The notes beneath the pieces were generated by a model, which did not search any database, was not told the origin of the DNA, and was given only the letters and a program-made list of their open reading frames with translations. Both the position numbers and the translations under genes were made by a program. DNA of 64,000 nt from Bacteroidaceae bacterium (GTDB taxonomy: Bacteria > Bacteroidota > Bacteroidia > Bacteroidales > Bacteroidaceae): NCBI GenBank assembly GCA_016286165.1, contig JAEESE010000018.1:1-64000 (forward strand). The letters run 5' to 3'. Below, piece by piece: positions 1-9,114 of this stretch. Every line of letters starts with the position of its first letter. Position 1 is the first letter of the stretch.

Positions 1-299
1 ACATTGAGCATGCATGGAACTCCCTCGTGGAGTCCTACCGGCAAATCGATGTCGCCCGCCGCAACGTCATCTCTGCCCAGGAGAACCTGCGCCAGAACCA
101 GTCCTACTACCGTAACGGCACCACGACTATCAACGACCTCCTCGATGCCGAAAACCAACTATTGCAATCCCAAAACCGACTAACCTCCGCTCTTGCGACC
201 TACCAAGTGCGTCTGGCCGATTACGGGCGGAAAGTGAATATTTATACTTTTGCACCAGAAATCACAAAACTACTAACAAATAAAGTCAAGGAACGATGA
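1..299 (+). CDS. TolC-family outer membrane efflux protein, C-terminal part (truncated by window edge)
   Basis: The reading frame is already open at base 3, so only about the last 98 residues are visible. They have the heptad-rich helical character of the TolC/OEP fold, with the family-like stretches NLRQNQSYYRNGTTTINDLL and DAENQLLQSQNRL. Proteins of this family form the outer-membrane channel of tripartite RND or ABC efflux systems, so an upstream pump and adaptor would be expected outside the window. The stop codon overlaps the ATG of the next gene (ATGA), which suggests coupled translation, although a lyase is an unusual partner for an efflux channel. Family assignment is good. Substrate and full length cannot be judged. 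Confidence 0.8.
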   Translation, partial: IEHAWNSLVESYRQIDVARRNVISAQENLRQNQSYYRNGTTTINDLLDAENQLLQSQNRLTSALATYQVRLADYGRKVNIYTFAPEITKLLTNKVKER

Positions 300-3200
300 A
301 GAAAGTCTTTTTTATTATGATGCTGCTGTCCATGTTGGTTAATGGAGCGCAGGCGCAGGACGAACACCTGAAAATGCATTTTGATTTCAGCAACGTGGAT
401 GGAACGAGTGTTACAGATATAGCTGGTGGTATCACTGCTGGTTTGATGGGTTCTGCCACAATTGAAAAGGTAGGCAAATACAATGTGCTGAATCTTGGCA
501 ATGTATCAGGATATCTGAATATGACCAGTGCTGCAGGTAATATAATAAAGAATTTAGGCGATTTCACCGTGTCAGCCTGCTATTATGTTGACGAAACGGC
601 TTCGTTGTCAGGAAATGGTTTTTTCTTGTGGGCTTTTTCCACAGCGGCTGCCTGTACACAGACAGAGGGTAAATATATGGCATATCGCCTGAATGCTCAG
701 CGTATGGCTACATCAACCGGAGGATATGGTTCTGAAAGTGGTATTGAAGCAGGCTCTGCCTCGGCCAAAGGGCGTTGGATGCATGTACTGTACAGACAGA
801 CAGGACAGCAAGGAGAGTTGTTCATAGAAGGCAAACGGGTTGGACTGAATACAAGTATGCCTGTACTTAAAGAGATTTATACCCTTGCTCCATCTTATTG
901 CTGGATAGGACGGGCACCGTTTTCCAGTGACAATTACCTGAGACAGACACAAGTGGCTGACTTCAGGGTATATGACATTGCTGTAAGCGATGAAAAACTG
1001 GCAGAACTGGCAGCTGTGGCTTCAGATATAGAAAATGAATATAGATATGGTGATCCGGGTGACTTTACAGTTCTGCAAGAAAAGGTAGAAGAGTGTAATA
1101 ACTTCTTGAAAGGTGATGTTTCATCATATGCTCCTAATGCTATTGCCGAGTTGAAGGATGCCGTAAAGATTGCAGAGAAAGAGATTGACGCTTCCCGTGC
1201 TTCACAATATCTGATAGATAAATATGTATCCACTCTGTCACAACTGCTGTCAGGAGCCAAGGCTACCAGCGGTTATCAGCCAAAACAGGTGTTTGAGGTG
1301 ACAGAGGATCACGGTTTTGTGCATCCTGGTGGCATTGTATCTCAGCAGGACATTGATCGTGCCAAGCAGTTACTGGCAAGTGGCAATGAGCGTATCAAGA
1401 AGGCATGGGATATTCTTTGTGCCAATGAGTATTCTCGTGCCGATATAGCGACGTGGCCGGTAGAAACAATTATACGAGGAGGTTCAAGTGGCCAGAATTA
1501 TATGAATGTGGCGCGTGGTGCAGCAATGGCCTACCAGAACGCATTGCGCTGGAAGATAGGCGGTACACGTGATAATGCTGATGGTGCTGTGCGTATCCTT
1601 ATGGCATGGGCACGTGGTAACCGATGGGTGAGTGGAGATACCAACCTGTCGCTTGCAGCTGGCATCTATGGCTATGAATTGGCAAATGCTGCCGAGTTGA
1701 TGCGTGACTATGATGGATGGAGCCGTGAGGACTTTGAGGAGTTCAGGCAGTATATGGTCCGCACATGGTATAACCCTGCTATAGATTTCCTGCGCCGTAG
1801 GCATGACACATGGCGAAACAGCGCTAATGCAAGATTGGGAGAGCGACCAGGGCATTATTGGAGTAACTGGGGATTGTGTAATGCTTTATGTGTGATGTCT
1901 ATCGGTATATTATGCGATGATGTCCACATGTATAACCAAGGAGTTTCTTTCTATAAATATGATCACGTAGGTACGTTCAAAGACCGCTCGAAGCAGAGTG
2001 TAATACTTAATGATGGATGTAACGAGTTCATAGGAAACCTGGTACCCGTGGTGTTGCCTGACGAACGTGGTCCTTTGGGATATCTCGGACAGATGCAGGA
2101 GAGCGGTAGAGACCAGGGACATGCCCTTATGGCTCTTGGACTGGCTCTCGATATATGCCAGATAGGTCTGACACAGGGTGATGACCTGTATGCATACATG
2201 GATGACAGAATTGCTGCAGGACTGGAGCATGTGGCAGCACTAAACTTCGGAGGGGTGGCAGCCTCGTCTCTTCCGTGGATAACATATAATTATGCCGATT
2301 GTCGTGGAACAATGGGGGCAGGATGGGCACAAACGGCTCCTAATGAAGGTGGAAAGGGAGAGTATCGTCCATACTGGGATCGGGCTATAGGCTATTATGA
2401 GGGTTTGCGCGGTGTGAAGTTGCAATATGCAGAAAAGGCGAGTGCTGCTGTATGCCCTGATGGCGGTGGCGGCAACTACAGTCAGAATTCTGGCGGTTTT
2501 GATCACGTAGGTTTCTCAACCCTTACCAGCTGGCGACCAGCCATTGCAGCAGAGCAAGCTATCACCCCATTGTCTGGAGATATAGTCTATAAGGGTGTGA
2601 CATATAAGAATCAGACTAATTTGGGTGGACTGAAATATAATTATGTGATATGTCCTTCAAAGGGCATTCCTGCTGATGGAGCAGACATTACACTCATTCC
2701 CCAGCTGCCAGAGGGAGCCGAAGACAGTGGACAATGGCAATGGAGTACAGGCGAGACAACCAAGGAACTGACAGTAAAGGCAGAGCGCAGCTATATATAT
2801 CGCGTTACCTACACTGCTCCGAACGGTACACAAAGTCAGCAAGCCTTTGCTATTGCTGTCAGCGGTGATGCCAAGCCAGACCTGATGACCAACGAAATAA
2901 CAGTTGACGGTATTATTCGTCAAGACACTATCCAGACCGTACTGGCAGGCACTGATGTAATTCTCTATGCAGGAGCAACGACTGGATGGACAGACGATTA
3001 CCTTTGGGACAACGGACAGAAAGCGAGTGTAGTCACCATTCCTATGATTTCTACCAGCCGCACATATACATGTCAGTATGCCAATCAGAGCGGGGCAGTG
3101 AGTGAAAGCCATTTCCACCTGAAGGTGGAAGAAGCCCTTCAGCATATTATTGTGGGAAGCGGTGAGAGCGAGGCAAAGGATATACAGGTGCTCAGGGGAA

Positions 3201-4504
3201 CTGCGGTGACACTGAAGCTCATCATTCCTGCTACGTCCAGCGAAGAAGAGGTTGTATGGCCTGACGGCTCAAAAGGTACAACATATTCCATTGACAATGT
3301 GGAGAAGGATATGCAAATAAGTGCTACCTATCAGGGTGTGACTTATACATATAATATAAATGTCAAGGCAACTGACTATGGATATTATGACATCCTGACA
3401 ACTGAGCGGGGATATAGCCTTGTAACATCTTCTGATGAATTGTCGTTGTTGGCAGAAGACAATTATTTTATAATAGCAAGTGATCAGGCCAATCTCCTCA
3501 TAGGATTGAAGGATGCACCGAAGAATGGTAACAAGGCATTGTTCTTCCAATCACCAGTCAATCCGGTTTCCGACCTTTCAAAGGTATTTACGATAGAACC
3601 TTACGGCGATGCTTTCTGTCTGCGTAACATTGACTACGACGGGCTTTTACTTCAGACAGAGTGGGACAGACCGGACCAGTTGCGCACTCATGACCAGCCA
3701 TTGGCATGTGAGTGGACACGTTTTCTGCTCAATTATGCCGATGGAGCATGGACTGTCGAGAACGGCAAATATCCCGGTAACTGGCTGGGGCTTTGGACTC
3801 CTGCTAATGGCTATCGCGATGGTGAGGAGATTTCATGTAACAAGAATGGTGATGATATAAGTCGTTTGCAAATCTTCGCCATCGATAAAAAGTTTTTCCA
3901 TACCAGTTTTATCACAAAGGATGTAGAGAAAGATGTTACCCCATTATTAGTTAACCCACAGTTCATAGGTAAAGGCTTAGGGTGGACCATGACCGGTTCA
4001 TGGGGAAACCAAAGATATAATGGCGCTGCGGAAGTATGGCATAGTACCAACTTTAATCTGATGCAGACTGTCAGCGGTTTATTGGACGGACATTATACTG
4101 TTACATGTCAGATGGTTAATGGTGAGGGCAGCAATACGGCTTATCTCTATGCTACGTCAGGAGAAGTGACGGAGAAAGATGTCGTTCGCCAGAGTTGTGC
4201 TGGAAGCAACTTCGATGCCCAGCGTGATCAGATGGCAGCAAATGCCTCTTATGGCCTGTTGTCTGTAGATATTGATGTCGTGGGAGGTGTGCTCACAGTC
4301 GGCATCCGTGAACCGTCATCTGGCACTACATGGCTCGTATGGGACAACTTCACACTGACGTATAAAGGTTCTGCTACGGGAATCAGAAACATACAATCCC
4401 ATTCGCCTGCCGCTGGTTTGATGTATGACCTACAGGGTCGCCGCATTCTCTCTGCACCTCAGAAGGGGATATATATCATGGATGGTAAGAAATATGTAAG
4501 ATGA
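296..4504 (+). CDS. Large secreted multidomain alginate-lyase-like protein (LamG, FIVAR-like, lyase, C-terminal binding modules)
   Basis: This 1402-residue protein starts with a signal peptide ending near AQAQ (about residue 21). Residues about 25-245 look like a LamG/concanavalin-type jelly roll. Residues about 255-320 resemble a FIVAR helical module. Residues about 330-780 resemble the alginate lyase (PF05426-type) alpha-toroid, with HYWSNWGLCNAL near 522 and QESGRDQGHALMALG near 603. After this come Ig-like segments (about 800-1050), a lectin-like region (about 1060-1200) and a CBM-like module (about 1215-1350). The C-terminus (YDLQGRRIL, then GIYIMDGKKYVR) has the form of a Bacteroidetes secretion or sorting tail. 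It probably cleaves or binds a uronic-acid polysaccharide outside the cell, but the substrate is not deducible. Its ATG overlaps the previous stop and its TGA overlaps the next ATG. The DNA looks more AT-rich than the flanking housekeeping genes, which hints at transfer. A TACTTTTG at 245-252 could be an internal promoter but lacks a clear -33 box. Confidence 0.75.
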   Translation: MKKVFFIMMLLSMLVNGAQAQDEHLKMHFDFSNVDGTSVTDIAGGITAGLMGSATIEKVGKYNVLNLGNVSGYLNMTSAAGNIIKNLGDFTVSACYYVDETASLSGNGFFLWAFSTAAACTQTEGKYMAYRLNAQRMATSTGGYGSESGIEAGSASAKGRWMHVLYRQTGQQGELFIEGKRVGLNTSMPVLKEIYTLAPSYCWIGRAPFSSDNYLRQTQVADFRVYDIAVSDEKLAELAAVASDIENEYRYGDPGDFTVLQEKVEECNNFLKGDVSSYAPNAIAELKDAVKIAEKEIDASRASQYLIDKYVSTLSQLLSGAKATSGYQPKQVFEVTEDHGFVHPGGIVSQQDIDRAKQLLASGNERIKKAWDILCANEYSRADIATWPVETIIRGGSSGQNYMNVARGAAMAYQNALRWKIGGTRDNADGAVRILMAWARGNRWVSGDTNLSLAAGIYGYELANAAELMRDYDGWSREDFEEFRQYMVRTWYNPAIDFLRRRHDTWRNSANARLGERPGHYWSNWGLCNALCVMSIGILCDDVHMYNQGVSFYKYDHVGTFKDRSKQSVILNDGCNEFIGNLVPVVLPDERGPLGYLGQMQESGRDQGHALMALGLALDICQIGLTQGDDLYAYMDDRIAAGLEHVAALNFGGVAASSLPWITYNYADCRGTMGAGWAQTAPNEGGKGEYRPYWDRAIGYYEGLRGVKLQYAEKASAAVCPDGGGGNYSQNSGGFDHVGFSTLTSWRPAIAAEQAITPLSGDIVYKGVTYKNQTNLGGLKYNYVICPSKGIPADGADITLIPQLPEGAEDSGQWQWSTGETTKELTVKAERSYIYRVTYTAPNGTQSQQAFAIAVSGDAKPDLMTNEITVDGIIRQDTIQTVLAGTDVILYAGATTGWTDDYLWDNGQKASVVTIPMISTSRTYTCQYANQSGAVSESHFHLKVEEALQHIIVGSGESEAKDIQVLRGTAVTLKLIIPATSSEEEVVWPDGSKGTTYSIDNVEKDMQISATYQGVTYTYNINVKATDYGYYDILTTERGYSLVTSSDELSLLAEDNYFIIASDQANLLIGLKDAPKNGNKALFFQSPVNPVSDLSKVFTIEPYGDAFCLRNIDYDGLLLQTEWDRPDQLRTHDQPLACEWTRFLLNYADGAWTVENGKYPGNWLGLWTPANGYRDGEEISCNKNGDDISRLQIFAIDKKFFHTSFITKDVEKDVTPLLVNPQFIGKGLGWTMTGSWGNQRYNGAAEVWHSTNFNLMQTVSGLLDGHYTVTCQMVNGEGSNTAYLYATSGEVTEKDVVRQSCAGSNFDAQRDQMAANASYGLLSVDIDVVGGVLTVGIREPSSGTTWLVWDNFTLTYKGSATGIRNIQSHSPAAGLMYDLQGRRILSAPQKGIYIMDGKKYVR

Positions 4505-5136
4505 GAATAAAACTGTTGCTGACAGTTTTGAGTCTGGCTGCTTCCCTGCCGGGAGTGGCACAGACTCCTTATCAGATGGCGGGCCCCTATGAGGTGGTTG
4601 CCCGTGATGGGGAGTTCCGCCACACAAAGGTGGGTAGTGAACGCGACATGCGGGCGGCCTTCGACTATGCACAGAAGGGGGACAGCGCAAATGCCTTGTT
4701 TATTATAAAAGCCTATGCACATCACCTGCAACGTCTGGATGGTCATGATGCTCCGCTCTGCCTGATACAATGTTATGATTTGGTGAAGGCAATGACGCTG
4801 CTAAAGTGTCATCAAACGGTGGATTGGAGAAATATGGTGCAGCGTGCCATCCTCCCCACCATACAACAGTTTGAGACAAACAGCCCATACGCCAATGGCA
4901 ATTGGGGCGCTATTGTTAACCGTTGCCGCATGGCGTGTGCAATATTCTTGCAGGACAGTATGCTCTATAAGGCCAGCATAGACTATTTCCTGCATGGTGC
5001 AGATAATGGTTCTTTACCATGTTATATCGGCGAGACAGGCCAATGTCAGGAGACAGGCCGTGATCAGGCTTCAGATACTCTTTGTGACGTTTGCCATCAT
5101 GTAAGATGTCAAGGTATAAACTGGAGTTTCCATTAG
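4501..5136 (+). pseudogene. Truncated secreted alginate-lyase-like gene fused to foreign sequence
   Basis: The gene starts by ATGA overlap with the large lyase gene and has a signal peptide (cleavage near GVAQ, about residue 21). Residues 22-189 look like the N-terminal half of an alginate-lyase-fold enzyme, including NGNWGAIVNRCRMAC and the conserved GQCQETGRDQ near 180-189. Homology stops exactly after this motif. The last 22 residues are the reverse complement of the start of an integrase gene that runs on the minus strand. The C-terminal half of the enzyme, including the rest of the toroid, is missing, so the product is almost certainly inactive. A deletion or rearrangement joining the lyase to a mobile element at about 5065-5071 explains this best. 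Confidence 0.8.
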
Positions 5137-5197
5137 CCAGTTTCTTTTCTCTTAATTTGACTTGTCCTTTGTGGACTGTTGAGCTGTTTTTTGCCAT
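5068..5197 (-). pseudogene. Tyrosine-type integrase, N-terminal remnant (about 43 residues)
   Basis: On the minus strand an ATG at 5197 is preceded by AAAGGATAAATAAA, a plausible ribosome binding region. It opens with MAKNSSTVHKGQVKLREKK, followed by NGNSSLYLDILHDGKRHKEY. This is the start of the arm-type DNA-binding domain found in Bacteroidetes tyrosine recombinases of conjugative and mobilizable elements. After KEYLK the frame runs into antisense lyase sequence, so more than 300 residues, including all the catalytic R-H-R-Y residues, are absent. It marks one end of a lost or decayed integrative element. Confidence 0.75.
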
Positions 5198-5236
5198 TTT
5201 ATTTATCCTTTAAAAATCACTTCTCAAAATCGAACC

Positions 5237-5310
5237 GAGGGACAGATTTTTTGTCCCCGGGGGACAGTTTTTGTCCCTCGTCGGTAATCTCGGGGGACGA
5301 ACTAGGGACA
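5237..5310. repeat. Cluster of GGGACA/TGTCCC palindromes upstream of the integrase remnant
   Basis: GGGACAGATTTTTTGTCCC (5239-5257) and GGGACAGTTTTTGTCCC (5261-5277) are two adjacent small hairpins. They are followed by GGGGGACGA and GGGACA (5305-5310) as half sites. An outer pair, CGAGGGACA at 5237 and TGTCCCTCG ending at 5280, can also fold. The cluster lies just upstream of the integrase start, where excision or regulatory sites of such elements often lie. The function is not known. Confidence 0.6.
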
Positions 5311-5379
5311 AAATTAGGAAAATAAATGATAACAAAAAAACAAAATGATAAAAAACAAATAAGACATAAACAAAAATTA

Positions 5380-5420
5380 ACGCCTGTAAATAAAGCACTT
5401 ACAGACGTTTTTGTAATTTT
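5380..5420 (+). terminator. Probable terminator downstream of the lyase genes
   Basis: ACG(C)CTGTAA and TTACAG(A)CGT form a stem at 5380-5408 around an A/T loop. It is followed by TTTTTGTAATTTTTTT on the plus strand. It would end transcripts coming through the lyase genes before the convergent mnmE gene. Confidence 0.5.
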
Positions 5421-5464
5421 TTTGTGACTTTTTTGTCACGCCATTATTTTCCGACGCAGAATGT

Positions 5465-6811
5465 TCATTTCCCCACGCAGAAGTGGGAGAATATGTTGTT
5501 GAGGGTTTCTTGGGGGGTGATGGCGCCGCCGGTGATGTCGGCGAGAGAGGTGAGGGTGAGGCGGAGGTCCTCGGCGATGAGGTCGGAGGGAAGGGATGAG
5601 GTGAGGCCGTCGATGACACGTGTTAGACTGTCGTGCGCGCGGCAGAGGGCTTCGTAGTGGCGGGCATTGGTGACGATGACATCGGTGTCTGATGTCTTTG
5701 GAGCTGCTGCAATAAGTCGTTCGCGAAGGTCGTCGAGCCCCTTGCCGTATTTGGCGGAAAGGGTGAGGTCGGCGATATCGCAACGGCCGTTGTCTTTGTC
5801 TATCTTATTCTGAACAATTAGGAGCGTCTTGCCTGCGCAGCGGTCTCGCATGCCGGTGATTTCATCGTCGTCGGGCTCTTTGTCGATGAGCCACATGACG
5901 ACGCTGGCTCTTTCGATGGCGGCGAAAGTACGTTCAATGCCGAGCTGTTCGATGCAGTCGTCGGTGTGGCGAATGCCAGCTGTATCGATGAAGCGGAAAG
6001 TGATGCCTCCGAGCTGGATAGTGTCCTCGATGGCATCGCGGGTAGTGCCTTGAATGTCGCTTACTATAGCACGCTCCTCGCCTACGAGGGCATTAAGTAG
6101 AGTCGATTTGCCTACGTTTGGGGCTCCGACGATGGCTACAGGTATGCCGTTTTTCAGTGCATTGCCTGTATGGAAACTGTCGGCGAGCTGTGATACACGT
6201 CGGTCTATGGCTTGAGCCAGCGTCAGCAGTTCCGTTCGGTCGGCGAACTCCAGTTCCTCATGGTCGGCGAAGTCAAGTTCGAGCTCTAATAGTGAAGTGA
6301 GGTGTAGCAGATGGTCGCGCAGGTCGTGGAGCTCGTCTGAGAAACGACCGCGCATCTGGGAGAGGGCGATATAATGGCTTGCTTTGCTATGAGCTGCTAT
6401 AAGGTCTGCCACGGCTTCAGCTTGACTCAAGTCCATCTTGCCGTTGAGATAAGCTCGCTTGGTGAATTCGCCTGGTTCGGCTATGCGACAACCTCGTTGC
6501 ACCAAAATCTCCAACACTTTGTTCAGAATATAGTGTGAACCGTGGCATGATATTTCAACGCAGTCTTCGCCTGTGTAAGAGTGGGGGGCGCGGAAAATGC
6601 TTACAAGCACTTCGTCGATGATGTCGGCATCATCGACGATATGGGTGAAATGGACGGTGTTGGCGGGGGTAGTCGTTGTGATACAACGGCATATTGACCC
6701 TACTATGGAAAGTGCTTCAGGGCCGCTGATGCGAATGATGCCCAGTGCGCCGCCAGGTGCTGTGGCTACGGCACAGATGGTGCTTTCTGAGTTTGAACTT
6801 TGAACTATCAA
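5465..6811 (-). CDS. mnmE: tRNA modification GTPase MnmE (TrmE)
   Basis: At 448 residues it matches the usual MnmE length. The N-terminal tetrahydrofolate-binding domain begins near ICAVATAPGGALGIIRISG. A helical domain follows, and the G domain starts near residue 230 with GAPNVGKSTLLNALVG, then DIQGTTRD, DTAG and NKID. The protein ends in FCVGK, the C-terminal CxGK motif whose cysteine is needed for tRNA modification. With MnmG it installs the carboxymethylaminomethyl group on wobble U34 in the cytoplasm. It stands alone here on the minus strand. Confidence 0.97.
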   Translation of the reverse strand: MIVQSSNSESTICAVATAPGGALGIIRISGPEALSIVGSICRCITTTTPANTVHFTHIVDDADIIDEVLVSIFRAPHSYTGEDCVEISCHGSHYILNKVLEILVQRGCRIAEPGEFTKRAYLNGKMDLSQAEAVADLIAAHSKASHYIALSQMRGRFSDELHDLRDHLLHLTSLLELELDFADHEELEFADRTELLTLAQAIDRRVSQLADSFHTGNALKNGIPVAIVGAPNVGKSTLLNALVGEERAIVSDIQGTTRDAIEDTIQLGGITFRFIDTAGIRHTDDCIEQLGIERTFAAIERASVVMWLIDKEPDDDEITGMRDRCAGKTLLIVQNKIDKDNGRCDIADLTLSAKYGKGLDDLRERLIAAAPKTSDTDVIVTNARHYEALCRAHDSLTRVIDGLTSSLPSDLIAEDLRLTLTSLADITGGAITPQETLNNIFSHFCVGK

Positions 6812-6827
6812 TTTTTAGTTGTCAAAT

Positions 6828-6931
6828 TTCCGCTCGGCGCTTGTGATGCTTCGTTAGTCTGGAAGTTGAAGGAGCTGATGAGGTTCTTCTGGCTCGCTTT
6901 ACTCGAGGCATCCTTCAGCCGAGCGGCGGAA
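6828..6931. repeat. Degenerate inverted and direct repeats between mnmE and the phosphorylase gene
   Basis: CCGCTCGGC near 6830 pairs with GCCGAGCGG near 6918. In addition, GGAAGTTGAAGGAG (about 6861) is repeated as GGAAGTTAAAGGAG (about 6929). The 133 bp spacer therefore holds a weak hairpin plus a short direct duplication. It may be a terminator region for mnmE-side read-through or a decayed repeat. Confidence 0.3.
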
Positions 6932-6944
6932 GTTAAAGGAGTTC

Positions 6945-7817
6945 TTAAATTCTGTCGAGCACTTTTTCAATCAAGGTGTCGATGGAATTCTTGTACTCGG
7001 TGTTCATCTCAGTGGTGTAGCGGTTGGCAATTACCATGCAGCAGGTCATGGCGCGATGGCCGAGTAGCGAGCCCATGCCGGCTACGGCAGAACTTTCCAT
7101 CTCGAAATTGCAGATGTGAAGGTCGCCGTATTGGAAGGCTTCCACTTTCTTGTTCTGGTCTGGGTCTTGAATGCGCAGGCGCAGTTGTCGGCCTTGCGGT
7201 CCGTAGAATCCTCCGCATGCTATGGTGATGCCGCGGACCATGTCGTCCTGAGCTATTTGGTCCACGAGTTCGGCATTAGCTATGGCCACATACGGAGCAG
7301 CCTTGAGCGGTGACCAGTCCATGTGCTTCTTGAACGCTTCTTCGAGCTCCAGATCGCACACTTGGTTGCGACCATCGTAGTAGTTGAGTAGTCCGTCGAA
7401 GCCGATGCTCTTGACCGAAGCTATAAAGCAACCGGTGGGCGTGAATGGTTGTAGTCCGCCGCAGGTGCCGATACGTACTACGGTGAGCGATTTCAGTTCC
7501 TCCTTTACGGTTCGCGTTTTGAAGTCGATATTAGCGAGTGCGTCGAGTTCTGTCATCACGATATCGATATTGTCGCAACCGATGCCTGTTGACACCACAG
7601 ATATGCGCTTGCCTTGGTACCAGCCAGTCATGGTGTGGAACTCGCGGCTTTGAATGTCGCATTCAAGTCGGTCGAAATGTGCAGCTACGGTTTGTACGCG
7701 GCCAGGATCGCCGACGAGAATAATACGGTCTGCCAGCTGCTCGGGGCGTACGTGCAGATGGAAAATAGAGCCGTCTTCGTTGATGATGAGCTCTGATGAT
7801 GGAATAGGTTCTTTCAT
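6945..7817 (-). CDS. Nucleoside phosphorylase (uridine phosphorylase-like)
   Basis: This 290-residue PNP/UDP-family phosphorylase cleaves a nucleoside with phosphate to the base and ribose 1-phosphate. Family features are ILVGDPGRVQ near residue 35, VVSTGIGCDNIDIVMTEL near 75, the phosphate-binding VVRIGTCGG near 115, and NFEMESSAVAGMG near 238. I chose the ATG at 7817 (MKEPIPSS) rather than the upstream in-frame start at 7853, because the longer version would overlap the preceding gene and adds residues without homology. It is the last gene of a probable three-gene operon with the PD40 protein and the SudBA fusion. Confidence 0.88.
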   Translation of the reverse strand: MKEPIPSSELIINEDGSIFHLHVRPEQLADRIILVGDPGRVQTVAAHFDRLECDIQSREFHTMTGWYQGKRISVVSTGIGCDNIDIVMTELDALANIDFKTRTVKEELKSLTVVRIGTCGGLQPFTPTGCFIASVKSIGFDGLLNYYDGRNQVCDLELEEAFKKHMDWSPLKAAPYVAIANAELVDQIAQDDMVRGITIACGGFYGPQGRQLRLRIQDPDQNKKVEAFQYGDLHICNFEMESSAVAGMGSLLGHRAMTCCMVIANRYTTEMNTEYKNSIDTLIEKVLDRI

Positions 7818-7830
7818 AGTTGTTAGGTTT

Positions 7831-9114
7831 TTACTTGTTTGATATTTCGTCATTACGTATTTCTTTAGCCAGCTGCTTGAGCTTTAAGCTTTGGTCGTAG
7901 TAGGAATCCTCGAGTCGCTGGATGGCAACCTGCAACTGCTTGCGCTGCTCATCGGAAGATGTAGCGTAGAGGTCGCGCATACGTTCGAGCATGGTCGCGT
8001 CGGTCTCGTTGTTCTTTTGCAGTATCAGCCATCTCTTCATCTTGTCGCGTGCAGCGGTGGATTTGAAGTTGTCGAGGCTGGCATAGGTACGGTTGTCGTC
8101 GATCACAAACTGGAATTGTTCCTCGTTGTTGTTGCTGCTTTCCTTCTTGACAGTGCGGATGTCAGCCAGTCGTTTGCGTGCCTCTTGAACGTTGTTCGGC
8201 AAGGTGAACGCCCAAGTGTCTTTTAAGCTTGCTATTCGAGCCAGCGAGCGCAGTTGTTCTTCCGACACCTCATCGCCATAGAGCTCGCGTGTAGCGTTAG
8301 GCATAAAAGAGTATACACACACCTGATTGTCAGGCTGGTAGCGGTCGGAGATAAACCACCCCAACTGGTTGAACTCGTCTATCACCAACAGGTAATCGTT
8401 TGCCGGCGAGTTGTAGGGGAAGCCGATATTCTCAGGGCTGAGGAAACTGCCGTCTTCGCCGTCAGCACGGCTCACGAAGATGTCGTAGCCGCCCATGCTC
8501 TCGGGGCCTTTGGCTGCGTAATAGAGCGTTATGCCGTCGGAGAGCAGGAACGGATAGTTCTGCTTCGTGTCGTTGTCGTTGAGGCCTGTAAGTATGGTTG
8601 GTTCACTCCAGTCGTTGCCTATCTTGTCCGACACGGCCAGACAGAGTGATGTCACCGAGTCGTTGACAGCCTTCGGCACAGCCAGATAGCGCTTGTTAGC
8701 CAGTTCGTTTTCGAAGATGGTAGCGCCGAGCGTGTCGTTAGTGTGATACGTAGAAGCGTAGGTGTCGATACGCCCGTTCTCGCGGCTTATGCGGATTAGC
8801 TCTAACGCCTCGTTGGGAGCGCATACTATGCTGTCGATGATTACCATGCGCTCTGTGGCGTGCAACTTGGTGCGCCCTTGCCTTGCGGCATGAAGCATTC
8901 TCTCGGCTTGGTCGGCCGATTGTTTTTTCTTGTTGAGGGCGGCAATCTCTTTTGTCAACAGGTCTTCGGCCCTTGCGAAATCATAAGCCGACATGGCCTG
9001 TCGTGCCAACTCCATTGTCGGCACGGCAGGGGCCTTCACTGTTTTCTTGCGTTTTTGCGCTGATGCGGCCGATGAAAGAAATGCTATAGCTAAGAGGAAG
9101 ATTACTTTTTTCAT
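7831..9114 (-). CDS. Exported PD40/WD40-like beta-propeller protein
   Basis: The 427-residue protein has a signal peptide (MKKVIFLLAIAFLSSAASAQ). An N-terminal helical part (residues about 30-90) is followed by propeller-type strands such as NYPFLLSDGITLYYAAKGPE and GGYDIFVSRADG, the pattern of PD40 repeats found in Bacteroidetes envelope proteins. The last 90 residues are charged and probably coiled. The ATG overlaps the stop of the upstream oxidoreductase by 4 bp. It is likely periplasmic. No enzymatic role can be assigned. Confidence 0.65.
   Translation of the reverse strand: MKKVIFLLAIAFLSSAASAQKRKKTVKAPAVPTMELARQAMSAYDFARAEDLLTKEIAALNKKKQSADQAERMLHAARQGRTKLHATERMVIIDSIVCAPNEALELIRISRENGRIDTYASTYHTNDTLGATIFENELANKRYLAVPKAVNDSVTSLCLAVSDKIGNDWSEPTILTGLNDNDTKQNYPFLLSDGITLYYAAKGPESMGGYDIFVSRADGEDGSFLSPENIGFPYNSPANDYLLVIDEFNQLGWFISDRYQPDNQVCVYSFMPNATRELYGDEVSEEQLRSLARIASLKDTWAFTLPNNVQEARKRLADIRTVKKESSNNNEEQFQFVIDDNRTYASLDNFKSTAARDKMKRWLILQKNNETDATMLERMRDLYATSSDEQRKQLQVAIQRLEDSYYDQSLKLKQLAKEIRNDEISNK

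Noticed and set aside
5426..5441. GTGACTTTTTTGTCAC as a terminator of mnmE
   Set aside because: On the minus strand the hairpin is followed by A residues, not T, so it does not fit an intrinsic terminator.
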